Shown piece after piece: positions 8,359 to 15,448 of a stretch of 20,836 nucleotides of DNA. Position 1 is the stretch's first letter. Each line of letters begins with the position of its first letter. Source of the stretch: an uncultured Prevotellaceae bacterium. Its GTDB lineage: Bacteria; Bacteroidota; Bacteroidia; Bacteroidales; Bacteroidaceae. The DNA is taken from contig CALAEY010000059.1 in assembly GCA_937891085.1 (NCBI GenBank), positions 1 through 20,836 of the forward strand, read 5' to 3'. The notes under the pieces were generated by a model, which saw only the letters and a list, made by a program, of their open reading frames with translations, had not been told where the DNA came from and searched no databases. A program made the translations under genes and the position numbers.

Positions 8359-8396
8359 CGGAAAATTTCCGTTTTTGATATTTATTTGCTAACTTG
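8359..8396 (+). promoter_or_regulatory. Palindrome and weak promoter before the metallo-hydrolase gene
   Basis: CGGAAA-A-TTTCCG (8359-8371) is a perfect palindrome with a one-base centre, followed by a T5 run. TAACTTG at 8390-8396 resembles a -7 element missing one T, with TTTC about 20 bases upstream, inside the palindrome. It may be an operator over a weak internal promoter, or a small terminator. The call is tentative. Confidence 0.3.
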
Positions 8397-8425
8397 CAGC
8401 AGTTTAAGAAAAATATAAGACAATT

Positions 8426-9343
8426 ATGAATAAGAATAGAAGAAACGCTTTGAAAACGATGGGATTCGGAGTAGCTGGCATCGCCTTCGCCTCCTATGTG
8501 AAAGCAGCCGATGTGCTGGATGAAGCCACGTTGCTGAGTCTGCCACGTGCCAATCAAACCCCTCAGGGCATGCCACAGCCGAAGTATGATGAGCCAGTGG
8601 TGTATGAGGGACCAGACGTGATCATCCGCAGAATAGATGAGCACACGTGGGAAGGCAACGGCCACCTGATGGCCAATGAGACCATCTACATCATCGAGGG
8701 CAACGAGCGCACCATCCTGCTGGATGCGGGCACTAAGATAGATGGCCTACGCAAGATAGTGGAGGGCATCACCTCAAAGCCTATCACGCTGATAGCTACG
8801 CACGTGCACCCAGACCATACGGGCAGCGCCATTCACGATTTCGAGGAGATCTGGATCAATGCGGGCGATGAGGTGAACGTGCCTCAGTTCATGGCCGACT
8901 ATAAAGGTAAGGTGAACTTCCTCGAAGACGGTCAGGTATTCGACTTGGGTGGTCGCCACATCGAGGTGATCTTCACCCCTGGACATACGCCAGGCAGCAC
9001 TACCTTCTTCGAGATGGAAGGGCGCAAGTGGGGCTATAGCGGCGATGCCTTTGGCTCTGGTAATCTGTTGCTCACCACCAACTTCTCCACACTGCTGGCC
9101 ACTACCACTCGCATAGAGAGCTATATGAAGCGTCACGGCATAGAGAAGATGTATCCGGGCCACTACATGGGCAGCAATCCTGAGACGCTGCAGCGCGTCA
9201 GCGACCTGAAGAAGATGTCGGAGGAGATGATAGCTGGCACGCGCAAGGGCGAAACCTCTGGACAGGCGATGATGGGTCTGAATGGCCGCATACGTGACTT
9301 TGGCGTGAATATCAGTTATCGCGATCCAGAAGGGGTGAAATAG
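8426..9343 (+). CDS. Exported metallo-beta-lactamase-fold hydrolase
   Basis: A 305-residue protein with the full dinuclear zinc ligand set of the MBL fold: H126-x-H128-x-D130-H131 (HVHPDH), H187 (GHTPGS), D207 (YSGDAFGSG) and H246 (YPGHYMGS). The N-terminus has an RRNALK pair of arginines, a hydrophobic stretch and an AxA-like site (SYVKAADV), suggesting Tat or Sec export to the periplasm. MBL proteins hydrolyse esters, thioesters, lactones, phosphodiesters or beta-lactams; the GHTPGS and PGH motifs resemble the glyoxalase-II/lactonase-like branch more than classical beta-lactamases. The position between a SusC/D pair and an esterase suggests action on a glycan substituent or aromatic-ester breakdown product, such as a lactone (inference). 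The ATG at 8426 is the only start that gives a proper export signal. Confidence 0.85.
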   Translation: MNKNRRNALKTMGFGVAGIAFASYVKAADVLDEATLLSLPRANQTPQGMPQPKYDEPVVYEGPDVIIRRIDEHTWEGNGHLMANETIYIIEGNERTILLDAGTKIDGLRKIVEGITSKPITLIATHVHPDHTGSAIHDFEEIWINAGDEVNVPQFMADYKGKVNFLEDGQVFDLGGRHIEVIFTPGHTPGSTTFFEMEGRKWGYSGDAFGSGNLLLTTNFSTLLATTTRIESYMKRHGIEKMYPGHYMGSNPETLQRVSDLKKMSEEMIAGTRKGETSGQAMMGLNGRIRDFGVNISYRDPEGVK

Positions 9344-9388
9344 TACGGCTGCGCCGTAAAATTAAAAGATGCAAAAATGCAAAAATAG
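9344..9388. repeat. Spacer repeat: GCTGCGC palindrome and ATGCAAAA tandem
   Basis: Directly after the TAG stop of the preceding gene, TACGGC-TGC-GCCGTA (9344-9358) forms a perfect 6-bp stem with a three-base loop. Two exact tandem copies of ATGCAAAA follow (9369-9384). There is no U-run after the stem, so it is not a good plus-strand terminator. It shares the GCTGCGC core with the spacers at 11029-11107 and 14177-14220. Confidence 0.6.
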
Positions 9389-9405
9389 TTTTGGTTTTTG
9401 GTTTT

Positions 9406-11034
9406 ATGAAGAAGATATTTGGAATAGTTTGTTTGGCTTGTATGAGCCTGACGTTGAATGCCCAGCTGCTGCATACCACGGTGGCGCAGGGCGAAGTGGA
9501 AGGTGTGGAGCAGAATGGATTGGCTCACTATAAGGGCATCCCATTTGCTACGCCACCAGTGGGGAATCTGCGTTGGAAGGCACCGCTGCCTGCACAGAAG
9601 TGGGAAGGGGTGTATAAGGCCGATAGCTTCAAGGACAAACCTTACCAGCAGAGTCAGGGTTCGGCGCGTGAGGGTCAGCCTGGCGTGAGTGAGGATTGCC
9701 TCTACCTGAACGTGCTGACACCTGCCAAGCGGGCAGGAGAGGGGCTCCCCGTGCTGGTGTGGATTCATGGAGGTGGATTCAGCACAGGTGCTTCTTGGGA
9801 GCAGAATGGTGAGAAGTTTGCACAGGCTGGCATTGTCTATGCAGCCATCACCTATCGTACCAATGTATTCGGATTTCTTTCATTGCCAGAACTGAGCAAG
9901 GAGAGTGAGAAGGAGACGGGGCGTGCCATCAGTGGGAACTATGGATTGATGGACCAGATAGCTGCCCTGCAATGGATACATGACAATATCGCGGCCTTTG
10001 GTGGTGATCCTGAGAAGGTGACCATCATGGGCGAGAGTGCTGGTGCCATCTCTGTGGCGATGCTCTGCCAGAGTCCGCTGGCAAAGGGCTTGTTCCGCGG
10101 AGCGATCTCCGAGAGTGGTGGCAACATGGCTCCAGAGGACAATGTGCGCATTGACAACAACTCCATCCGCAATGTGGTGGGCAGCGAGAAGTATGGTTCC
10201 GACTTTCTGGGTCGTATAGGTTTCGGGAAGCTGAAGCTGAAGGACCTGCGCAAGGTGGATCCTGAGAAGTATATGGGCGACCCTATCGCCTTCGGTGCTG
10301 GTGGGGCACTATGGCCAACCTACGATGGCTACGTGCTGAAGGGCGATCCTTACAAGCTCTATGAGCAGGGCGACTACAACGATGTGAATGTGCTGATAGG
10401 TACCAACAGCGATGAGGGCTCTATGTTCACGGGCTTCTTGGGTGCCTTCACGCCTGAGCAGTATGAGCAGGAGATGAAGGAGAGCTTCCCAGACCCAGTG
10501 TGGCAGCAGCGCTTCCGCGAGATGTATCCAGGGGCTATGCCACAGCAGGCGTTCGATGCTCATAGCGACATCTTCCGTGAGGCTGCGTTTGCTTGGCCAA
10601 CCTACGCGTGGGGCAACCTGCAGAGCAAGAACACAGCAGAAGGCAAGGGCAAAGGCAAGGTCTATATGTTCTTCTTCAACCACGCTAAGCAGAACATGTT
10701 CCGTCGTGGTCAGGAGGGCAATCGTGAGTACCTCACCATGCATGCAGGTGAGCTGGGTCTGACCTTTGGTCAGCTGGGAGGCTTTGGTGGTCGTTCTAAT
10801 CCAAGTGACGAAGCACTTTCACGCCTCGTGATGCAGTACTGGATCAACTTCATCAAGACGGGAGATCCTAACGGTGGCTACCTGCCTTTGTGGCCTGAGT
10901 ACAGCAAGGATACGGAGACGGTGATGAACTTCCGCGATGGTGCCTATCTGACACCTATCCACAACAAGCCCCAGCTGGAGCTTTGGGAAGAGTACTTCAA
11001 GTGGCGTAGGGAACATAGAACGCCTTTAAATTGA
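9406..11034 (+). CDS. Secreted type-B carboxylesterase
   Basis: A 542-residue alpha/beta-hydrolase of the carboxylesterase type B (COesterase) family. The ATG at 9406 (MKKIFGIVCLACMSLTLNAQ) gives a clean Sec signal peptide; a TTG five codons upstream is rejected. The family start LAHYKGIPFATPPVG, the oxyanion motif HGGGF at 121-125 and the EDCLYLNV segment are present. The catalytic triad is visible as S211 (GESAGA), E337 (SDEGSMF) and H446 (HAGELG). The reaction is hydrolysis of carboxylic esters, plausibly acetyl or aromatic esters on plant glycans, in the periplasm or at the surface. It lies 62 bases after the MBL gene and 88 before the rhamnosidase, probably one transcript. The last codons (AAT and stop TGA) lie inside the heptamer array that follows, so the repeat may have set the present C-terminus. 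Confidence 0.92.
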   Translation: MKKIFGIVCLACMSLTLNAQLLHTTVAQGEVEGVEQNGLAHYKGIPFATPPVGNLRWKAPLPAQKWEGVYKADSFKDKPYQQSQGSAREGQPGVSEDCLYLNVLTPAKRAGEGLPVLVWIHGGGFSTGASWEQNGEKFAQAGIVYAAITYRTNVFGFLSLPELSKESEKETGRAISGNYGLMDQIAALQWIHDNIAAFGGDPEKVTIMGESAGAISVAMLCQSPLAKGLFRGAISESGGNMAPEDNVRIDNNSIRNVVGSEKYGSDFLGRIGFGKLKLKDLRKVDPEKYMGDPIAFGAGGALWPTYDGYVLKGDPYKLYEQGDYNDVNVLIGTNSDEGSMFTGFLGAFTPEQYEQEMKESFPDPVWQQRFREMYPGAMPQQAFDAHSDIFREAAFAWPTYAWGNLQSKNTAEGKGKGKVYMFFFNHAKQNMFRRGQEGNREYLTMHAGELGLTFGQLGGFGGRSNPSDEALSRLVMQYWINFIKTGDPNGGYLPLWPEYSKDTETVMNFRDGAYLTPIHNKPQLELWEEYFKWRREHRTPLN

Positions 11035-11107
11035 AAATTGAAAATTGAGAATTAAGGCTGCGCTGCGTTAACCCATCCGAATGGATAATTGTCAATTGTG
11101 AATTGAT
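11029..11107. repeat. Heptamer arrays flanking a GCTGCGC core
   Basis: The left array has four heptamers, AATTGAA, AATTGAA, AATTGAG, AATTAAG (11029-11056). GCTGCGCTGCG follows at once, then an ATCC-GAAT-GGAT hairpin (11075-11086), then three heptamers AATTGTC, AATTGTG, AATTGAT (11087-11107). The two arrays are imperfect inverted repeats of each other. The esterase stop codon lies inside the first unit and the rhamnosidase ATG is 16 bases beyond the last. No transposase or target duplication is visible. Confidence 0.7.
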
Positions 11108-11122
11108 AAATAAAAAAAATAT

Positions 11123-13546
11123 ATGAAGAAACTAGTATTATCTATTGCATTGTCAGCAGCGGCCCTGATGCCTGCTGCAGAGGCATTAGCCCAATTCAAC
11201 ATGGGAGCCCAGCTGCCAAGATTGCAGCGTCGTGAATCATTCGACATGGTGAAGGAGTCATGGAGTGCTGGCTGGATAGCCGTGCCAGAGAGTAGCCCGA
11301 ATGACTATGGTGTCTACTACTTCCGCAAGGATGTAGACCTGGCTGCTAAACCAGCTAAGTTCGTGGTCTATGTGACGGGCGACACACGCTATAAGCTCTA
11401 CATCAACGGCCAGTTGGCCTCACTGGGTCCTGCTCGCAGCGACTCCAAGCATTGGAACTATGAGACGGTGGATTTGGCACCATACCTCAAGGCAGGCAAG
11501 AACGTCTTCGCTGCGCAGGTGTGGAACGAAGGCAGCTTCACCCCGGTGCCTAACGCCACCATCCGCACAGGCTTCCTGATGATGGGTGAGGGTGATGCGA
11601 AGGTGGTGAGCACAGACGGCACTTGGAAAGCTATCCAAGACCCAGCCTACACTCCGATTCCTCAGCGCGTGCCTGGCTACTATGCGCTGGGGGCTGGTGA
11701 GCAGATAGACATGAGTCAGACCATCGCTGGCTGGCTGGAGGCAGATGCCGACCTCAGTCAGTGGAAAGACGCGCAGGTGTTCGACGTGGGTACGCCTCAC
11801 GACACCAGTACGGGAACAGGTGTATACAGCACCCACTTGCTGGTGCCAAGCACGCTGCCACAGGTGGAGCGCTTCGAGAAACGGCTGGCTGTGGTGCGTC
11901 AAGACGGTGGTCTGAAGTTGCCTAAGGAGTGGCCTGCAAAGCAAGCTGCAGTCACCATCCCTGCCAACCAGACGGTGGAGCTACTGCTTGACCAACAGGA
12001 ACTTACCAATGGTTTCTTCAAGCTGAACTTCAGCAAGGGAAAAGACGCAGAAATCAATATTGGCTATGCAGAATCACTCTATACAGATGAGCGTGGCAAC
12101 AAGAAAGGCAATCGCAACGAGGTAGAAGGGAAGTTCTTCGTGGGTCGTTGGGACAAGCTGCTCTCCAGCGGTAAGGACAATCAGCAGTTCACCTCTCTCG
12201 ACTGGCGCACCTTCCGCTATATCAAGCTGAACATTGTGACAAAGGGCGAGGCACTGACGATCAACGATATTGGCAGCACGTTCACAGGCTATCCTTTCGT
12301 GCTGAATGCCCATCTGGATACAGACAATCAGGAACTGCAGAAGATGATGGAGATAGGTTGGCGTACAGCCCGCCTCTGCGCTATCGAGACCTATACCGAC
12401 TGCCCATTCTACGAGCAGCTGCAATACTTGGGCGACACCCGCATTCAGGCGTTGGTATCCCTTTATAATAGTGGTGACGACCGCTTGGTGAAGAACTTCC
12501 TGCACCAGAGCGATATGAGTCGCAACGCAGAGGGTATCACGATGGGGCGTGCGCCATCGGAGTTGGCTCAGTACATCACCCCATACGCCCTGAGCTACAT
12601 CTACGCCATCCACGACTACATGCGCTACGGAGCCGATCAGGACTTGGTGCTCGACCTGATTCCAGGGGCAGAGCAGATACTTCACTACTTCAGCAAGTAT
12701 CAGCAGGCAGACGGACGCATCAAGGGATTGCCAGGTTGGAACTTCTCCGACTGGGTGACAGCTCCTGGATGGAACACGGGTGTGGCGCAGGCAGGCAGCG
12801 ATGGTGGAGCCATCCTCATGGATCTGCAGTTGCTTCTGGGCTACCAGACGATGAGCGACTTAGAGAACTATCAGGGCAACACCTTCATGGCGAAGAAGTA
12901 CGACGATAAGGCTGCCCAGCTCAAGGCCAGCATCCAGCGCGCCTACTGGAGTGCTGAGAAGGGCCTCTATGCGCAGACCATCGAGAAGGATGCTTTCTCT
13001 CAGCACGCCAACTCACTGGCCATCCTCACAGGTATGGTAGAGGGCGAGCAGGCCCGTCAGGTGGCACAGAAGATGCTCACAGACAAAGAATTGGATCCTT
13101 GCTCCGTGTATTATAAGTTCTACCTGCACGAGGCATTAGTAAAGGCAGGCTTGGGCAACGACTACCTGAAGTGGCTCGACATCTGGCGTGAGAACATCGC
13201 GATGGGACTCACCACATGGTGTGAGACCAGCGATGTAGATGGTACACGCAGCGATTGCCACGCTTGGGGTGCCAGTCCGAACATCGAGTTCTTCCGCACC
13301 CTGCTGGGTATAGACAGCGCAGCGCCAGCCTTCGCGCAGGTGAAGATAGAGCCTCGCTTGGGCGACATCCAGAAGATTGGTGGCACGATGCCACATCCGA
13401 AGGGCAGCATCAAGGTGGCTTATCAGAAGAACGGCTCTACCCTGAAGGCAGACATCGAGCTGCCAGCAGGTGTCACTGGCACACTGGTTTGGGCAGGTAA
13501 GACCTACCAACTGCAAGGCGGTAAGAATACGATAGAGGCTCGCTAA
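11123..13546 (+). CDS. GH78-family alpha-L-rhamnosidase, secreted
   Basis: An 807-residue exported enzyme expected to remove terminal alpha-L-rhamnose by an inverting mechanism. The signal peptide ends near ALAQ (residues 21-24). An N-terminal jelly-roll domain (YYFRKDVDL, YKLYINGQLASLGPAR, about residues 50-230) is followed by a second beta domain, an (alpha/alpha)6 barrel and a C-terminal beta domain. The catalytic-region motif D426-C-P-F-Y-E431-Q-L-Q-Y-L-G-D438 has D, E and D at the spacing I recall for the active-site residues of Bacillus RhaB (D567, E572, D579). E701 (TWCETSD) is the likely general base and H713 (SDCHAWGASP) completes the conserved pocket. The motif is diverged from the common DCPQRxERxGW form, so specificity may differ. 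It is the last gene of the plus-strand cluster, closed by a very strong terminator, and is the main clue that the target contains rhamnose. Confidence 0.88.
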   Translation: MKKLVLSIALSAAALMPAAEALAQFNMGAQLPRLQRRESFDMVKESWSAGWIAVPESSPNDYGVYYFRKDVDLAAKPAKFVVYVTGDTRYKLYINGQLASLGPARSDSKHWNYETVDLAPYLKAGKNVFAAQVWNEGSFTPVPNATIRTGFLMMGEGDAKVVSTDGTWKAIQDPAYTPIPQRVPGYYALGAGEQIDMSQTIAGWLEADADLSQWKDAQVFDVGTPHDTSTGTGVYSTHLLVPSTLPQVERFEKRLAVVRQDGGLKLPKEWPAKQAAVTIPANQTVELLLDQQELTNGFFKLNFSKGKDAEINIGYAESLYTDERGNKKGNRNEVEGKFFVGRWDKLLSSGKDNQQFTSLDWRTFRYIKLNIVTKGEALTINDIGSTFTGYPFVLNAHLDTDNQELQKMMEIGWRTARLCAIETYTDCPFYEQLQYLGDTRIQALVSLYNSGDDRLVKNFLHQSDMSRNAEGITMGRAPSELAQYITPYALSYIYAIHDYMRYGADQDLVLDLIPGAEQILHYFSKYQQADGRIKGLPGWNFSDWVTAPGWNTGVAQAGSDGGAILMDLQLLLGYQTMSDLENYQGNTFMAKKYDDKAAQLKASIQRAYWSAEKGLYAQTIEKDAFSQHANSLAILTGMVEGEQARQVAQKMLTDKELDPCSVYYKFYLHEALVKAGLGNDYLKWLDIWRENIAMGLTTWCETSDVDGTRSDCHAWGASPNIEFFRTLLGIDSAAPAFAQVKIEPRLGDIQKIGGTMPHPKGSIKVAYQKNGSTLKADIELPAGVTGTLVWAGKTYQLQGGKNTIEAR

Positions 13547-13562
13547 ACAAGAGAGTGCCTAA

Positions 13563-13606
13563 AACAAAAGTGACCATCGATCTGAAAGTCGGTGGTCACT
13601 TTTGTT
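13563..13606. terminator. Bidirectional terminator between convergent genes
   Basis: An 18-bp stem, 13563-13580 with 13589-13606, has a single G-T wobble and an 8-base loop (TCTGAAAG). The arms begin AACAAAAGTGACC and end GGTCACTTTTGTT, giving T-rich tails in both directions. It serves the rhamnosidase gene on the plus strand and the Nudix gene, whose stop codon is 7 bases away, on the minus strand. Confidence 0.85.
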
Positions 13607-13613
13607 ATATCTG

Positions 13614-14174
13614 TCATTGCTGTGGGCAATCTTTGCAGAGTGTTGAGAAGTATTTCCAAAGCGGAGCCACCATCAACGCCTGCATGAAGTCGCCACGCTC
13701 CAGCATGGCCTTCACTTCTTCTTGAGAGAACAGATAGACCTCCACGTCTTCCAAGGCATCCAGATGCTGGGCACTTACGCGTTCCACGCCTGTTGCCAGA
13801 AAGCAATGTGTCAGATTATTCATGGTGCTGGGGTTGGCAGAAATCTGCATGATCTCCTGCCACTCTCCTCCCGCATAGCCCGTCTCCTCCTGAAGCTCTC
13901 GCTGAGCAGCCTGCAAGGGTGTCTCTCCCTCTTCCATACAGCCAGCCACCACTTCAAAGCAGGTGCGACCCAGCCCATGACGGTATTGGCGCACCAGCAC
14001 CATCTGTCCCTCTTTGGTGATGGCGATGACATTGATCCACGTAGGGTATTCCAGTACGTAGTACTCATCCATGATGCGACCGTCTGGGAGTTGCACCTTG
14101 TCGCGTCTGGCTGTGAGCCAAGGGCGCTTAAAGAGGTATTCGCTGCTTAGCAGCTTCCAATCCATCGACTTCAT
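13614..14174 (-). CDS. Nudix hydrolase, ADP-ribose pyrophosphatase-like
   Basis: A 186-residue cytosolic enzyme with a perfect Nudix box G-x5-E-x7-REL-x-EE-x-G-Y at residues 78-100 (REL-Q-EE-TGY). The preceding VLVRQYRHG strand and the following NPSTMNNLTHCFLA segment are typical of the ADP-sugar pyrophosphatase branch (NudF-like), which cleaves ADP-ribose or nucleotide sugars to AMP and a sugar phosphate using Mg2+. The start is placed at ATG 14174 (MKSMDWKLL). The frame extends to an ATG at 14186, but that codon lies inside the heptamer array and adds only repeat-derived residues; ATG 14165 is another possibility. The aldo/keto reductase gene is upstream on the same strand, separated only by that repeat, so the two may share a transcript. 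Confidence 0.9.
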   Translation of the reverse strand: MKSMDWKLLSSEYLFKRPWLTARRDKVQLPDGRIMDEYYVLEYPTWINVIAITKEGQMVLVRQYRHGLGRTCFEVVAGCMEEGETPLQAAQRELQEETGYAGGEWQEIMQISANPSTMNNLTHCFLATGVERVSAQHLDALEDVEVYLFSQEEVKAMLERGDFMQALMVAPLWKYFSTLCKDCPQQ

Positions 14175-14176
14175 TA

Positions 14177-14220
14177 CGTTAAACATTAAACGTTAAACAT
14201 TAAACATTCTAGCTGCGCTA
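14177..14220. repeat. Four-unit heptamer array with GCTGCGC core
   Basis: CGTTAAA, CATTAAA, CGTTAAA, CATTAAA (14177-14204) are exact alternating heptamers, followed by the partial unit CATTCTA. TAGC-TGC-GCTA (14210-14220) is a small stem with a TGC loop, the same layout as the larger stem at 9344-9358. The array fills the spacer between the Nudix and aldo/keto reductase genes and supplies an extra in-frame ATG to the Nudix gene. Confidence 0.7.
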
Positions 14221-14226
14221 TGAATT

Positions 14227-15345
14227 TTAGCCTTCAAACTCTTTGGCAACTTTCTTCATCACCTCACTGATCTCGATGTGCTGCGGACAGATGCGCTCGC
14301 ATTTTCGGCACTGGATGCAGTCGGAAGCCTTGCCATGCTCCGCGATAAGATTGTTGTAGTAGGCTGTCTCGGATGTGAATCCGTCCTTCTTGAAGCGCTT
14401 CTTGGCATTGTAGAGCGAGAAATACTCAGGAATGGCGATGTGCTGAGGGCATCCCTTCACGCAATAGCGACAGGCCGTACAAGGCACAGCGATGCTGCCA
14501 TTGATGATGTCTGCAGCTCTGTGCGTGATGGCCATCTGCTCCTCTGTCAGAGGCTTGAAATCCTGCATATAAGAGGTGTTGTCGTCCAGCTGTTCGTAGT
14601 TGCTCATGCCAGAGAGCACCATCATCACCTGAGGCTGTGAAGCGGCAAAGCGGATGGCCCAAGATGGGATGGAGAGATCAGACTCCGACTGCTTGAACAT
14701 CTTCTTCACGCCCTCTGGAACATTCACCAGCGTGCCACCCTTCACAGGCTCCATCACCACTACAGGCTTCTGGTGCTTGCAAATCACCTCGTAGCACTTG
14801 CCAGACTGAATGCGATCGCTGTCCCAATCCACATAGTTGAGCTGAATCTGCACCAGCTCTATCTCAGGATGCTCCGTGAGGATGTGATCCAGCAGCTCCG
14901 CACTATCGTGGAACGAGATACCCATGTGGCGTATCTTGCCAGCAGCCTTCAGTTCCTGCAGAAATTCGAAGCTGTGCAGCTTGGTGGCATTCTTATAGGT
15001 AGCCTGATTCAGGGAGTGCACCAGGTAGTAGTCGAAATAGTCTACACCCACCTTCTGCAGCTGGCGCTCGAAGGTTTCGCGTTGCTTCTGCTCAGAGTGC
15101 AGCATCATAATGGGCAGCTTGGTAGTGATGGTGTACTTATCGCGCGGATAGCGCTCCACCAGCACCTCTTTCATCACCTCCTCACTCTGGAAGTTGTGAT
15201 ACATCCACGCCGTATCAAAATAGGTGAACCCACGCTCGATGAACGTGTCCACCATACGTTTCAGTTGTTCCTTATCAAAGCTCGTCTGGTCAGCAGGGTC
15301 GAGCAACGGCAGTCTCATGCAGCCAAATCCTAGTTTCTTAGCCAT
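14227..15345 (-). CDS. Aldo/keto reductase with two C-terminal [4Fe-4S] motifs
   Basis: A 372-residue cytosolic oxidoreductase. The AKR barrel (about 1-285) carries the catalytic tetrad D44, Y49 (DTAWMY), K76 (TTKLP) and H110 (YLVHS). A ferredoxin-like tail holds two CxxCxxCxxxCP motifs: C289, C292, C295, C299 and C343, C346, C349, C353. AKRs normally use NADPH to reduce sugar or other carbonyls; the Fe-S form is common in anaerobes and may pass electrons to or from ferredoxin, but its substrates are poorly defined. No signal peptide is present. It is divergent from the secreted FAD oxidoreductase, with 103 bases between start codons and overlapping promoters, so co-regulation is plausible. 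Start MAKKLGFGCMRLP matches the family N-terminus. Confidence 0.92.
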   Translation of the reverse strand: MAKKLGFGCMRLPLLDPADQTSFDKEQLKRMVDTFIERGFTYFDTAWMYHNFQSEEVMKEVLVERYPRDKYTITTKLPIMMLHSEQKQRETFERQLQKVGVDYFDYYLVHSLNQATYKNATKLHSFEFLQELKAAGKIRHMGISFHDSAELLDHILTEHPEIELVQIQLNYVDWDSDRIQSGKCYEVICKHQKPVVVMEPVKGGTLVNVPEGVKKMFKQSESDLSIPSWAIRFAASQPQVMMVLSGMSNYEQLDDNTSYMQDFKPLTEEQMAITHRAADIINGSIAVPCTACRYCVKGCPQHIAIPEYFSLYNAKKRFKKDGFTSETAYYNNLIAEHGKASDCIQCRKCERICPQHIEISEVMKKVAKEFEG

Positions 15346-15374
15346 AATTACGTAGTTTTGATGTTTATTTCAGG

Positions 15375-15382
15375 CGAAGATA
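15375..15382 (-). promoter_or_regulatory. -7 element of the aldo/keto reductase promoter
   Basis: On the minus strand TATCTTCG matches TAnnTTTG with one change, and TTCG lies 19 bases upstream in place of the -33 TTTG. The start codon is 29 bases downstream. It faces away from, and lies beside, the candidate promoter of the FAD oxidoreductase. Confidence 0.4.
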
Positions 15383-15390
15383 CAAAAATA

Positions 15391-15422
15391 TTTGCATTTG
15401 ACGAAAATAATGCACAACTTTG
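15391..15422 (+). promoter_or_regulatory. Candidate promoter of the FAD oxidoreductase gene
   Basis: TTTG (15391-15394), a 20-base spacer and CAACTTTG (15415-15422) fit the Bacteroidetes promoter except for the first base of the -7 box. It would place the transcript start about 20 bases before the ATG at 15449. Confidence 0.4.
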
Positions 15423-15448
15423 GGACACCTTACAATAATATTTGTACT

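Noticed and set aside
9344..9358. Terminator after the metallo-hydrolase gene
   Set aside because: The stem is perfect but has a three-base loop and no T-run on the plus strand, and it matches the core of a repeat family instead.
9391..9405. TTG start for the carboxylesterase five codons upstream
   Set aside because: The ATG at 9406 gives a standard signal peptide; the extension MVFGF comes from the T-rich leader.
12074..12685. Antisense frame of 203 codons opposite the rhamnosidase gene
   Set aside because: It overlaps the catalytic region of a conserved enzyme and has no support of its own.
14175..14186. Upstream ATG for the Nudix gene
   Set aside because: This codon lies in the tandem heptamer array and adds only four repeat-encoded residues absent from the family pattern.
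15392..15448. Upstream start for the FAD oxidoreductase
   Set aside because: The added 19 residues cover the promoter and would place a non-signal sequence before the signal peptide at 15449.
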